Notes under the pieces: generated by a model
The model's input: the letters and a program-made list of their open reading frames with translations, nothing else
The model's database searches: none
What the model was told of the DNA's origin: nothing
DNA from: Gautieria morchelliformis
Lineage: Eukaryota > Basidiomycota > Agaricomycetes > Gomphales > Gomphaceae
NCBI GenBank assembly: GCA_015179125.1
Contig: WHVA01000074.1
Location: 1 to 64,000, forward strand
Direction: 5' to 3'
DNA length: 64,000 bases
Program-made: the position numbers and the translations under genes
Part shown: piece after piece, positions 32,395 through 43,760 of the stretch
How the letters are laid out: every line of letters starts with the position of its first letter
Numbering within the stretch: position 1 is the stretch's first letter

Positions 32395-33922
32395 GAAATC
32401 AGACAGACAAGAAAAAAATTGAAAACGGAGACTGAACAGTCAGTGATGGAGGTCTCGTCGGAATAGTAGTGATGCCTTTGGCGGTCAGATGCAATGCAGT
32501 TTTCGAAAAGGGCGCAAGCATGATGAGGGGTGCCAGAAAATACCCACAGAACGTAGGTAATAGACCCTCCGGCTATGATACGGGGTTTAAGAAGGATGGA
32601 TGTACTTGTTGAGGGTCAGTGTGTTTCGTCTCTGGATTGAAGAAACAAATATACGATGGTCTTGAAGCGAGTAAGTTCAACAAGCACCGTGTTCATATCA
32701 AAGATACCTGGTTTTATCGTCTATTTAATGTTATCTCCTGGCTGCAACAAGTCGGAGACCTTATGTCACTGGCCTCGAGTATACGTCTTACAGAACGATG
32801 GTTGTCCAGTTGACTCGTGAGTACGTGTCTCCACCAGGGAGTTTTGAGTCACACCCCAGGCAACAACAATCCTTATCCACCCCGTTCTCTCCGGGAGCAG
32901 GGACGGCCGGGACAGACGAAACTGATTGTCCATGGTCAGAAGAAGGTGACATTAGTGAAAGCACCGATGCAGATAGTGAGGCCACCGCTGGCCGGACATG
33001 GGAAGTGTGAGGGGGCAAGTCTCGTCCCGGTGCACCGCGCAAGTGACGGGGGCACTGGGGGTGGTGGCATCCGCGAGGGGTGAGGAGGGTGTTGTCGTCC
33101 ATGTTGTCGTCCAGCATCGCGCGACCGGTCACGTGCTAAGGAAGGCGGGAGTGCCGGAGGTGGTGGCCGACCTACACGCGAATTACGATGCTCTCGACCG
33201 TGATCAATATCACGCCCTTGCGGGACTGTACAATGCTGGTGTCCCACCTCCCTTCACGACCTCGCAGGCGGTCACGAGGGGGCCGCGGACTAGGTGCGTC
33301 GGAAATGCTCATGCTATCCCGTCGGCGCTGATCCAGCGGATGGTCATCACCCTGACATGCGTTGGAGATTGAATCTGTGCGAGCGAGCGCAGCAAATGCA
33401 CTGCAGCTACTACTAAGTGTCCCGCCCCCGCTCTTCGTCGTGCGGCCTGTGCGAGTGTGCCCTCTACGGACCTGTATGCAGAAAGTAGAAAATCAGGTCC
33501 AATCACATAAATTCACCATAATTCGAAAAAAAAACCCCTTTTTTTTTTCGGAAGTAACAGCGATACTAGTGGATATTTGTATAATTCACTTCCTGGCTGC
33601 CAGAGATGAGAAAGCCTTAGCGTCACCTTTAAAAGACAATTCCTTACCGAGTAAGGAAGTCGTAGGCTTATCGAAAATCAACAACGGCGAGTGGCTTCAA
33701 TATCAATAATAATGTCAAACGGACTTATACGACGACATGGGCGATGAGTATCTGTTGCGCGTACCTGAAGATGGACACGCTCTTAGCCGGTTTGGACAGC
33801 CGAGCGCACCCAGTTGATTTTGACCGTGCCTCTCCGGCAAGCCACAAGCTGCCTGTGTGAACTAATCTACAGCGGGCCGATTACTTTCAGGAGCCAAATA
33901 TGTCACACCAACTTAAGTATAC
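32395..33922. other. Intergenic stretch with a possible decayed ORF
   Basis: A GC-rich frame at 32998-33372 (VVADLHANYDALDRDQYHAL) looks protein-like but lacks a credible start and any known motif. It may be a gene relic. The part after 33,720 is the presumed promoter of the dehydrogenase. Confidence 0.35.
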
Positions 33923-35177
33923 ATGGCCAGCACCACAGATACTAACACTCGAGTCGCAATAGTGACGGGCGCAGCGCGAGGCATTGGAAGAGCCATTGCT
34001 CTTCGTCTCGCAGCTGATGGTCTCGATGTGGTCGTGAATGACATCCCATCTCAAACCGATCAACTCGATGCGCTGGTCAAAGAAATACACTCCCACAAGT
34101 GCCGAAGTCTCGCAGTAACTGGGGACATGTCTCGTGAGAATGACGTTGAGAATTTGGTCAATATCACCGTCGAGAAGCTGGGCGGACTGGATGTGGTAGG
34201 TTATGCGGTCATTAAACCGTTGAAATAACGACGGTAATGTGACCGAACGATGTGGCCAGATGGTCGCCAACGCAGGTATTGCGCGTAATAGTACCCTCGT
34301 TACCAGTGGGTTGCAGTCCATTAACTGTGGCAATTGCATTGGATCAAGTTGATGCTGTAGCGACTCTGGAGGATTGGGAGCATCTGCAGGCCGTCAATGT
34401 TCGCAGTGTATTTCTCTGTTACAAGGCAGCTGCAATTCAGATGATAAAGCAAGGCCGTGGTGGACGTATCATTGGTTGGATTCTTTTTATATCCTAACGT
34501 TACAAGGGCCGGATTCACTTAAATGATAGGTGCCAGCTCCATAGCTGGAAAGAAAGGTATCTTTGGCAAAGGCTTTGTGCGCATCTGTATCGTTGGTCTT
34601 GGTTTACTCAGCACACAGGCTCGGCCGAATGGGGTCCATACTGCGCAAGCAAGTTCGCTGTGCGAGGATTAACGCAGTCGGCATGTACGTGCGCGTTTGC
34701 GCGTGGCTGTCCTTTCAAGTTAATTTCCACATCGGACTGACTTTGTGCCCGGCAGCGGCTGAACTGGGGGTACATGGCATCACAGTGAACACCTATGCTC
34801 CAGGAATAGTCAGGACACAACTTTGTCATTCGTCTTTCACCATCCCGCTGTCCAAGGGAATATACTGATGCCCAGTTGGCAGGGAATGAAGTCAATGAGA
34901 GTCGTGCCGAGCATGGTACGTTCTGCCAATCTCGCTAGAGCGTGCCCCGCCCATCGAAAAAACCATGTAGGGCTGTCCATGATTACGCCAGGAAGGGGGC
35001 AACACACAGTCATGGATCCTGAGGATGTCGCTGGGCTAGTTTCATACCTTGTGAGGCCTGAATCCAAGTTTGTCACGGGTAAGATTCCTGGAGGATTCGA
35101 AATGCCTTGTACAGCTTCTGATACCCTGATGATTAGGCCAGTCAATGAATATCAACGCTGGTTCTTTCTTTGATTGA
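33923..35177 (+). CDS. Short-chain dehydrogenase/reductase, acetoin-reductase-like, multi-exon
   Basis: Classical SDR. Exons read as 33923-34195, 34260-34305, 34361-34474, 34530-34556, 34619-34684, 34756 onward, and a last exon 35136-35177. It shows the NAD(P)-binding TGAARGIGRA (residue 15 on), the NAG motif (ANAGIA), the stretch LEDWEHLQAVNVRSVFLCYK, Ser in IIGASSIAGKKG, and the catalytic YCASK. The C-terminus (DPEDVAGLVSYLVRPESKF, then TGQSMNINAGSFFD) matches fungal acetoin/diacetyl-type reductases. The exon between 34825 and 34990 cannot be joined in frame with canonical sites, so there may be an unusual intron or a frameshift. Substrate is not determined. The role is presumably cytosolic ketone/alcohol redox. 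Confidence 0.8.
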
Positions 35178-35751
35178 ATGAAGAGGAGAAGGTTTACCGT
35201 CGCGCGCGGTGGCGGCACGAAGGGCGCACAACGTGTACATAAGTTGTGACGTAGAGCATACGCTCGCATGGAAACGTGCTTCGTTACCGCTCGTCTTGGC
35301 GAGCGAAGAAGCAAATTACATATAGCAGGCTTCAAGGCTCGCAAAGGCAGCGTAAAGGCGAGTCGGATTTGGGGCGCTGGATCCATATGGCTGCTTGGTG
35401 GCTATACTGGCCATTTCGGCGAGAGTCATCGAACATGAAAATAAGTAGAGAAAAGAAAGTCGGTTGGGCGGACTTGAGTCCAGTCTCTGGCTACGGTGTA
35501 TATGGTGTATACATATAGAGATGTCCCAGCCGTGTTGGTTGAAGCTTGCAAAGAAGAAAACGCATGCTTATCAAGCGCCGACGCCGAAATTTCCAGGAAT
35601 GGAACCACATCCGCGCGGCTGTGGCTCACACCCGCGGCGCCAGCCACTTTGGTTTGCTCCTTGTTCTGCTGTGAAATGAAGTGACAGTTTAAACCTTGTA
35701 GCCATGGCAGCCTATGACATCTTTCATCGAACCGAACCGACGTACCTGAGG

Positions 35752-35760
35752 GTATAAAGC
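35752..35760 (+). promoter_or_regulatory. TATA box of the first AA14 gene
   Basis: GGTATAAAG lies about 100 bases before the ATG, with a CT-rich leader between, as is usual for strongly expressed secreted-enzyme genes of basidiomycetes. Confidence 0.5.
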
Positions 35761-35858
35761 GAAGGTGTAGCCGCTGTTCCGTTCAGCAACCAGCCCTTTA
35801 AGTAGTCCCCCCCCCCTCCCTCTTTCCCGGCCGTCCTTCAGTCTCTCCTTTGACTGTC

Positions 35859-37286
35859 ATGTCCCTCACATTCCTTTTCACGGTCGTTTCCTTCGTCTTC
35901 CTACCCTTCGCGGGTGCCCACATTGCTCTATGGGACAAAAGCATGTTCGGACTTTGTGGTAAAAACCGCCAGTGCGGTGTGTACCATAAACCCTACAGCT
36001 TCGCTTTGCAAATGTTCACATCCCAGTAGTCAACCAGGCCGACCCGACGAACCCTCTGGTAGGCCTCACCTTCGACCAGTGGTACGTATGGGATCGTGCA
36101 TGACATATCTCTGCTCATCCTTTTTAGGTGGTGGCATGGCTATCTCAATTATCCCCCCGTCAACAATGATATTATGGCCCTCCCCGCTGGCAAGAGCGTC
36201 ACTGTGCAGCTCGCAGGCAACTCGGCCTGGACCAAAGTAGGACAGCATCCTGAAGCATTTTGGCCCGGAGGTGCGAGCTGATACTTGATGATGTACAAGC
36301 CACCCTGAGTGTAGAATAGGTGCTAAGCAGGGTCAGATGAACGAGGCCATCGAAAACAACCACGCATACTGGTCTGACGGCGGCGCAGGAAGTATGCTTA
36401 TTTGATTTTGCGCACTGTCAAATATGTTATTGACATCAACGCAAAGACCTGCACACTTCTGGCCATTCCGACATCGCTGGATGTGTGCTTTCTATCGCAT
36501 ACACGGACAATGCCAAGACTGTCCGTCCAGAGGATATGGTCGTGTTCTCTGTTCAGCACGAATGCGTTTGGCACCGCGACACCGTCTTTGACGTCCCCGC
36601 CGATATGCCTCCCTGCCCCAACGGGAAATGCATGTGTTCCTGGTGGTGGATTCACAACAGCAATGGCGGTCTCGACCAAATCGTATGTTTTTTTGGCATG
36701 CGTCAATTGCGCGCCTTTATGACGCCTGGCTTGTAGTATCAGACACCTTTTCAATGCAACATCACTTATGCCCAGGGCCAGAAGGTTTCCACGACTGCTG
36801 TCGGAAGGCCTGTTCCGGCGACCAACTGTGCAAACGATCCTTCAAAGTGCATCAAAGGCCCCAAGCTGCCCATGGTGCGTTTTTAAGTAGCATACCCGCT
36901 CATTCATTTTTCTCATCCATTCGTACTTCCAGTACTGGAAGCAGAAGGTTCGTTCAGCTCGTTTGATCGTTGAATCCCCCGAGTTGATTTCATGTCTTCA
37001 GGAATGTAACAACATGCCGGAGCCTGGCCATTTTGCCCCTACATACAACACCAATTACGGCTTTGCCCAGGGTGCACAGAATGACATTTTCCAGACGGTC
37101 AACAAATCCAACTGGACGTGCCCGCAAAGCAAAGCAGGTTAGCCGCCGCCTATTTTCATGGCTTAACTGCACGAGGGTGACGAAACTGAAATCTTGTTAG
37201 CTGGCGTGTTCCCGGTGCAGCACAAGCGAGAGACTGCGGTCCCTCTGCGCCACAGACAAGCCAAGCGTCGCTCTATCTCGGGATGA
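35859..37286 (+). CDS. AA14-family secreted copper enzyme (LPMO-like), copy 1
   Basis: Nine exons: 35859-35976, 36027-36081, 36128-36270, 36320-36391, 36447-36682, 36737-36874, 36933-36947, 37002-37137, 37201-37286; 332 residues, all junctions GT-AG and in frame. A 20-residue signal peptide is followed by His21 (GA|HIALWDKSMFG), the N-terminal half of a histidine brace; His132 (NLHTSGHSDIAGC) fits the second ligand. Family marks: WWWHGYLNYPP, VRPEDMVVFSVQHECVW, CPNGKCMCSWWWIHNSNGG, YWKQKECNNM and GFAQGAQNDIF. AA14 enzymes are extracellular copper proteins reported to attack xylan on cellulose, though activity is debated. The tail is basic (LRHRQAKRRS). It is a tandem duplicate of the gene at 39029. 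Confidence 0.92.
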
Positions 37287-39028
37287 TGCTGTCTTCTCCA
37301 GGCGGCATGCGATCCTGCCGCAGGCTTGGTAGGACGTGCACCCCCTCCTCCAGCCAGGTGCTGGATTCGAATCTCAAAACATAGCGATCGCATCGCACGC
37401 GATACCACTCATCTCTGCTACCATCTGTTTTCTCATTGACTTACCAGCATCATTCTGATCATCATCCTCACCGTCTCGTCGACTTGCTCCTCATCTTAGG
37501 TACCCCCGACTTGATGTCGGGCGAGCTGATCTCAAAAACGTACTTGTATACCGTGTGCTGGATATATACGGGGCCTAGATCTGTTACATTGATACAATCA
37601 AACATCCTTGACGTGGCTACGATTTGTGAGGATTGTTCTGAGATGTCCTTCGGTCACCTGAGAAATCCGAAGTATCGGGTACGATGATGCTTCAAGGGAC
37701 TGTGTAAAGGACGGTATAATCGGCAAGACTCGACCGCTTATGACCCAAATCGCCGCCTGATGCTTGACGTTGCCTTCGTCTGCGCCTATGGTTTGCCCTG
37801 ACCTCTTTCCCCTTTTCACTTTCCAGCCCCCACTACCATCTATCAGAACAATCTGGGGTAATATTTTTTGGTTCCACCCCTTTTCTGTTGCTCTTTGCTA
37901 TCCTTTTTTTTTTTTGGGCTTCCTCGTCGTGCCGGTCACCGCACCGTTTTCCCTCCGCGGCGCCGATGACAACATACAGTTTATTTCCTTCAGCCTTCCT
38001 TGCCACTGACGTCATGTTCCGTCCGTTCATTCCTTTCCAGCCAGCCATGTCCAACTTTTTACCTACATGGCTCTGTGGCACCGGCTTCCGGCAATGATCG
38101 GCTACGATGTAACGACTTCGGCCTACGCATACTTACCGGTGACGCAATCGGATGTTACATAATAGTCGATCTATTCTTGCAAAGTCCAAGTCTAAACAGC
38201 TTTCGACATGGCAATACTAGCTTGAATACTCTAAACCTCCGCTACACATCAGAAATGTTAGAGCTCGCAACAGGCTTGTATATTTTCCACCCGGGTGATC
38301 AATCGAATAATACAGCAGCATACGTTACAGTAATCTAGCAACTCGATCAGGAACAGCGGCGCACCACGCGAGCACGAGCCTTGTTCTTTTCAACGATCGT
38401 TCGGTGACCGCGCGCAGGGGCACCGTTTGAAAACTGTCAGTATCCATGGTTGGTAGCAAGTAAATATAGTTGCTTCTCCATGTAGGACCGGATATTCCTG
38501 CCTTGGCCAGCGGGCCGCTTCCTTGGCCGGTCCCAGTGTCCGGGCGGGCAGGAGTGCCTGCCACACCGATCTCCGAGAAGAGACCCCAGAGAGCACCGGA
38601 CCTACGCTGTCACGTCCGGGATATGATGTCATCGACGGTCTGACTTTATAGAACTTTTTTGTAAGCATTTCTTTTACTAAGAGGACCGACCATTCACGCC
38701 CTCGTCACTAACCCCAGCTTTATCCGTGAATATTCACCCCAGTGTTCCAGGGGGCCTGCTGCTGACAACCCAGCTCAGAGCCAGCAAGCGCGGCAGATCC
38801 CTGTCGGTATCTAGCCGAGTCGTAACAATCGACTGGTGGGCGGGCAGGGCATACCGATCGTTACAACGATCGACTTTAAGTTGCTCTCCAAGATGTGACG
38901 CAATATACTCTCCCAACGATTTATTTAACCCCTTCGCTCCCACTGTTCTCAACCCATTAGCTTCTTGCCTTCCGGTCCCCTCCCCCCCCCTCCCCCCCTC
39001 ACCCCCTTCCACTCCCTGTTGACAGACC
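37287..39028. other. Spacer between the AA14 duplicates
   Basis: No gene seen. A 17-base hairpin (CCCGAC-TTGAT-GTCGGG, 37505-37521) lies about 220 bases past the copy 1 stop. Near 38854-38872 an inverted repeat, CGATCGTT/AACGATCG, lies about 160 bases before the copy 2 gene, and a C-run precedes the copy 2 ATG. The remainder looks featureless. Confidence 0.5.
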
Positions 39029-40465
39029 ATGTCGCTTGCATTCTTTTTCACGCTCTTTTGCTTCGCATCCCTCCACTTCGTCAATGCCCACGTCTCTTTC
39101 TGGGCCCCGAGTATGTTCGGTCGCTGCGGTAGCAATAACCAGTGCGGTTCGTATCATATACCAGTGCTGCTCTACGTGTTCACCCCCAAGTAGAAAACAC
39201 TCAGGAACCAATCATCCCATTGCAAAACCTCCCGTTTCACAAATGGCATGTACCGGTTCTCTGTCAAGGCATATAAGATCAATAACCTTTCTTTTTAGGT
39301 GGTGGCATAATTACCTGGACTTCCCGCCGGCCAATGACGATGTCATGGCTCTCCCCGCTGGCCAGACTGTTACCGTGCAGCTCGCCGGTAATTCCGCCTT
39401 CACCAGCATGGGACAAGTTCCCGATGCTTATTGGCCTGGAGGTGCGTACCGAATATACCCCGTTACAGAGAATCGTCGTGGATATTCAACATTGAACAGG
39501 CGGTGGCAAGGACGACATGGACGAAAGTGTCATAAACAATCAGAAGTACTGGTCTGACGGCAAATCAGGAAGTATGCACGTCGTATTTACAAGTCAAAGT
39601 ATATCATTAACCTTGTCCACACAGATCTCCATACCAGTGGCCACCCCGACGTCGCAGGCTGTGCGCTTTCTATCGCCTACACGGACAATGCCAGGACTGT
39701 CCGTCCAGAGGATATGACCATCTTTTCTGTCCAGCACGATTGTGTCTGGCACCGTGACACTTACTTTGACATCCCCGCCAATATGCCCGCATGCCCCAAC
39801 GGCAAATGCATGTGTTCCTGGTGGTGGATCCACAACAGCGATGGTGGTTCAGACCAGATGGTAGCCATTCTTTGAATCAGTCGTCTCGCGCCTTTCTCAC
39901 GACGACTACCCGTGTCTAGTATCAAACAGCGTTCCAGTGCAATATTACCCACGCCCCTGGCACGCAGGTCCCTACCACCCCGGTTGGAAGGCCCGTTCCC
40001 CCAGTCAACTGTGCAAACGATCCTTCAAAGTGCATCAAAGGCCCCAAGCTGCCCATGGTGCGTTTAAGTACCCTATCCACTCGTTCATCTTTCTCACCCA
40101 TTCGCACTTCCAGTACTGGAAGCAAAAGGTTCGTACACCTCGTTTGATCGTTGAATCCCCGAGTTGATTTCATGTCTTCAGGAATGTAACAACATGCCGG
40201 AGCCTGGCCATTTTGCTCCCACGTACGGCACCGATTACGGCTTTGCCCAGGGTGCACAGGATGACATTTTCCAAACGATCAACACATCCAACTGGACATG
40301 CCCCCAGAGCACAGCTGGTCAGCCCCCCCCCTCTCTTCACCTCACGCATACCAGAGCTAACTTGTTTGAATCGTGTTTTCGTTTCGTGTAGTTGGTGTGT
40401 TTCCTAGGCAGCGCAAACGCACTGTGCCCCTGCGCCACAGGCAGGCGAAACGTCACTCGCATTGA
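39029..40465 (+). CDS. AA14-family secreted copper enzyme (LPMO-like), copy 2
   Basis: Nine exons: 39029-39146, 39191-39245, 39299-39441, 39500-39571, 39625-39860, 39920-40057, 40114-40128, 40182-40317, 40392-40465; 328 residues. The first eight exon lengths equal those of copy 1. Signal peptide of 20, then His21 (NA|HVSFWAPSMFG); second ligand His132 in NLHTSGHPDVAGC. The same Cys-rich CPNGKCMCSWWWIH and GFAQGAQDDIF blocks are present. Intron 2 begins GCATGT, a GC-AG intron, the only choice that keeps the frame. Exon 2 has diverged most (ENTQEPIIPLQNLPFHKW against VNQADPTNPLVGLTFDQW). Likely paralogue with altered specificity or expression; the basic tail is kept. Confidence 0.92.
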
Positions 40466-40679
40466 GACTTTCGAGGCGGCATACGACCCTAGCACAGGCT
40501 TGCTAGGAGTGCGTGCCTCCCTCCAGGCAGGTGCTGGAGGTACACCTCATCTGCAGTGATCCCATTCTACATATACCACGTCGACTTTCTCATTTCAACT
40601 CCCGACTTGCCTCGTCTTACATAGGGCCCGGCCCCAAAAGACAAAAAATTGGAGAAACAAAAAAAAAGAAAGAAAAAAC

Positions 40680-40698
40680 GCCCGACTTGATGTCGGGC
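40680..40698. repeat. Hairpin duplicated behind both AA14 genes
   Basis: CCCGAC-TTGAT-GTCGGG about 215 bases past the stop of copy 2, matching 37505-37521 behind copy 1 at the same distance. It may be a 3' UTR or transcript-end structure kept since the duplication. Confidence 0.55.
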
Positions 40699-41164
40699 AG
40701 GTATGATGATCTGAAGGAATCCAATGACAAGGGGTCCATCTGATTTTGTATCTGTCAAATGACTTTTGAATTAAAATCCTGTCACCAAATGTTCAGCTGC
40801 GTGTTTGCGCGCAGTGGCTTGAACGTCCCGTGTTCAAGCTTGAGCTTGAGCAGTCATGTTTCGCCACCCTGCCCTTCAAGAAGCGCAGAGTCGAAAATCT
40901 CAGTTGCGGCTCTGTAATTGAAGTGAACAAGCGCCACATTATTGTAATCCGATCCAAAGCTCGAGCTCAAGGTAATTGCGTCCCAGTTTCCAGTATGATT
41001 GTAGTAGAATTGATGTATTTTTGGCTCGCACTCCATTCTTGTCTGATGCCTATGGGATGCCTAATGTTGTCAGGTACTATTTACATGGCATGATTCTGCC
41101 TAGATCAAGAAATGAGACGAACGAGTGCCCCTGTCTTCGACAAGGGCACTCTAAGGTCCAGAGA

Positions 41165-41885
41165 TATAGATCCGACATGAGTATTTGATGATATGTATGG
41201 GAGCTTTTCGTCCAAACGGGGAGTAATGTCTAAGTATTTTGTAATCAGCTTTGTCAGTTCAGCACCATACTCACAGTTGGGTATATTTACGAAGTAAAAG
41301 CAAGCCAGGACACAGTAACGCTGCATCTCGTTAGGCTGCATCCCCGTCCCCATAATTTGCCTTGTCTTCGCTGGGCTCCGTTGCTTGTATTAGGCATTGA
41401 TGTCAGCCCAAACCCTTCCTGGTCCGAGGGGACGTACGATTATAATGGCGTCGCTTCTCCATCAGAGCATATGTGAGGACCCTCCGCCTGCAACAATATC
41501 TCTTCAAATGCAATTCATCCAAAACATCTCTGATGCTATGTATGAGGGCCGTATATTTCGAGAAAAGGACTATGCTGACCCTTCTGACCCTTCGCTAACA
41601 GCTTTCGCCAACAGCTCCAATTTGTCCCACTTATCGCCGATGACCTTTCCACACGAAAAACAGCGAACAGGAATCATCTAGATACAGCACGTCTGATCAG
41701 CATCGGTCTTGTTGTATTCTCTTATTACGCATCATCCTTGGAGTGGCGGTTGATGACAATCCGGCCTCACCTTGATACAGGTTGCGGCGCGCGTTCGATG
41801 ACTTGGGAGATACAGATCCGACATGAGTATTTGGTCATGATATGTATGGGAGCTTTTCGTCCAAACAGGGTAATGTCCAAGTTTG
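41165..41885. repeat. Direct repeat pair (about 70 bp)
   Basis: Segments near 41166-41235 and 41816-41880 share AGATCCGACATGAGTATTTG and ATGTATGGGAGCTTTTCGTC with few changes. The second copy adjoins the cyclin-like coding region; the first does not. Confidence 0.7.
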
Positions 41886-42510
41886 TACACGAATAAAACG
41901 TGGTGCGGTGTCCGGCATCGAGCTAAACGAAATAAACAAAATGGAACGTGAATTTCTACCTGGAGTTGACTTCCGTTTATACGTCAATACGGAAACCTAC
42001 AAGGCATGGGTGAACTTGCTGAAGGGTCTAGTCTCGGTCAAAGAGCGGGACGAGCAGCAATGGCAATATGCGAGACGACATGCATCTGGTGTTCCTATGC
42101 TTGCGCTGACCCCACGCTATTCGGCCTCTCGTGTGACGGGTCATCAGCAACGGGCACGCTCTTCCTCACCGCTGCCATCCCTCAAAGCGCCATACCCTTT
42201 CATGTTTGTTGCGCCAGCATCCTCCAATCCGTTTGCGGACGTTCCAAGAACGTATGGGGAGTCGCAGTCCTACGTGTCGGCACGGCAGGGTGCAAAGCGA
42301 CCAGCCGTCATCGCCTTCTCCCCTCCTTCGGCTTCGCTCCCCGGACCTCCTCCAAAGCAACCAATTTCACTTGACATGAGTATTTTGCGACCAACTAGGG
42401 GGCCAGCGAGCGCAGGATCATCATACCCGTTGTCTGCATTCGCGATGTTATCTTTGGACAGGTCGGAAGCGCCTGGGGCAGGGGAAGGTGACTACCAACT
42501 TGAAGGCTGA
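41884..42510 (+). pseudogene. Pcl/Pho80-type cyclin, C-terminal part
   Basis: The frame reads GIELNEINKMEREFLPGVDF, RLYVNTETYKAWVNLLKGLV, the last helices of a Pho80-family cyclin box, followed by a Ser/Pro-rich tail (SSSPLPSLKAPYPFM; MSILRPTRGPASAG) and stop at 42510. Such cyclins activate Pho85-type kinases. The first two thirds of the cyclin box are not found upstream in any frame, so this is a truncated copy or one whose 5' exons were lost. The last 12 codons lie inside a perfect hairpin. No start codon precedes the box in a convincing context. Confidence 0.7.
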
Positions 42511-42609
42511 AAGGGCCTTTTACTCCATTCGATATCCCCATTTTGACATATCGAATGGAGTAAAAGGCCCTTTCAGCCTTCAAGTTGGTAGTCACCTTCC
42601 CCTGCCCCA
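42474..42609. repeat. Perfect 62-bp inverted repeat
   Basis: Arms 42474-42535 and 42548-42609 are exact complements over all 62 bases, with a 12-base loop (CCCCATTTTGAC). The left arm includes the end of the cyclin-like frame. No target duplication or family match was found, so a local inverted duplication is more likely than a transposon. Confidence 0.95.
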
Positions 42610-42901
42610 AAACAGGCATCAACACCTGGGCACAACACTGCAGTAACTGAGGGCACTTAATATAAGTACATTACGCACCAATTTTTCAGTGCCCAAGTTA
42701 CTGATAATAAGTAATCGGGGAGCAGATTTTTGACGCTTCCTCTCGATAAGCTTGGTACCAAAATCTAGTAGCTAGAATGTCCGCTTTCAGTGTCCTAGAA
42801 GACTGATTTTCAGTTCTTAAGTTACTTATAAATAGTACTTTAGAACACAATATAACAGTGCTTTCTATTACTGAAAGACAGAAATACATAGATTGAAAGC
42901 T

Positions 42902-43258
42902 ATGTCCCAACCCACCCAACGTCGCCCTACGCACCTCCTCAACCCCAATGCTCTCGGTGCAATACAAACACGTCTCCTTCCACCGCTAACCACCCTTGTT
43001 CTTCCTGCCCAGGACGCGTATAACGACGTCACCCGCCTCCCAGTCCGGGCTCTCGTCGCCCTCGCCCTCAAACACGAATTCGCTGCTGCCCTCAGCAATG
43101 CCCATGGGGACGTTGAGCGCATAGTGCTGCATGTGCAGAACGAGCACATGGGACACGTCTGGATGTGCAAGTCCTCCAACGCGGAAGTGGTCGCAGAAGA
43201 CCTTTATGTTAATCATGAACTGGATGCCGAGTCGCAGGATCGCGAGAAATGGAGATGA
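42902..43258 (+). CDS. Hypothetical 118-residue protein
   Basis: A single open frame starting MSQPTQRRPTHLLNPNALGA. It contains DVTRLPVRALVALALKHEF, HVWMCKSSNAEVVAEDLYVN and the end HELDAESQDREKWR. The composition looks like a small folded helical protein. No signal peptide or membrane segment is seen. Family unknown. An intronless gene of this size in a gene-poor 1.5-kb stretch could also be a fragment of a larger one. Confidence 0.5.
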   Translation: MSQPTQRRPTHLLNPNALGAIQTRLLPPLTTLVLPAQDAYNDVTRLPVRALVALALKHEFAAALSNAHGDVERIVLHVQNEHMGHVWMCKSSNAEVVAEDLYVNHELDAESQDREKWR

Positions 43259-43514
43259 AGGAATGGGCATCGAAAGCAATAATCGTCAGAGCAGAAATCA
43301 CGCAAAGACGATGTTTGGAACCTACGTCGATCTCTACACCCTTATACATATCCTCAACGCTCACTTCAAAGTCGCTTGTCGTCATGGGCCTGTGGCAGAC
43401 CTCCTGTTGTTGAGCTGCAGTGTCACAGGATCATAAATGTCATGAATGATATGGCACATGAGTATGAGGAGTATTATACGGCAAAGTATCATTTTGAGCG
43501 TGCAGAACGATAAA

Positions 43515-43760
43515 TTAACGATGAAACGACTGACGTCCGCCGCCACCGAAGAAGGATGAAAACATATCGAAGGGATTGGCGTGCTGGCCGCCTTCGTGCT
43601 GTCTCAGGCCTTTCTGGATGAGAGGGAAGGGTAATATTTGTCAGCTCACGTCCGGGCAAGTATAAAACGATAAGTGACAAAGTAAAGTAAAGCTCAAAGA
43701 ACAATGACAAGGGCGAATTGCAACACGTACCTCCCCATGTCGCTCATAAAGGCCGTGTTT
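43515..43760 (-). pseudogene. J-domain (Scj1-type Hsp40) fragment
   Basis: Two minus-strand exons: 43760-43731 (KHGLYERHGE) and 43613-43515 (KGLRQHEGGQHANPFDMFSS, then FFGGGGRQSFHR and stop), joined by a GT-AG intron. They match the end of a J domain and the start of the Gly/Phe region of ER-type DnaJ proteins. The HPD-bearing part was not found upstream, and the zinc-finger and substrate domains are absent after the stop. Probably a gene relic. Confidence 0.65.

Noticed and set aside
37360..37385. GGATTCGAATCTC as a possible tRNA T-loop
   Set aside because: No acceptor, D or anticodon stems can be drawn around it.
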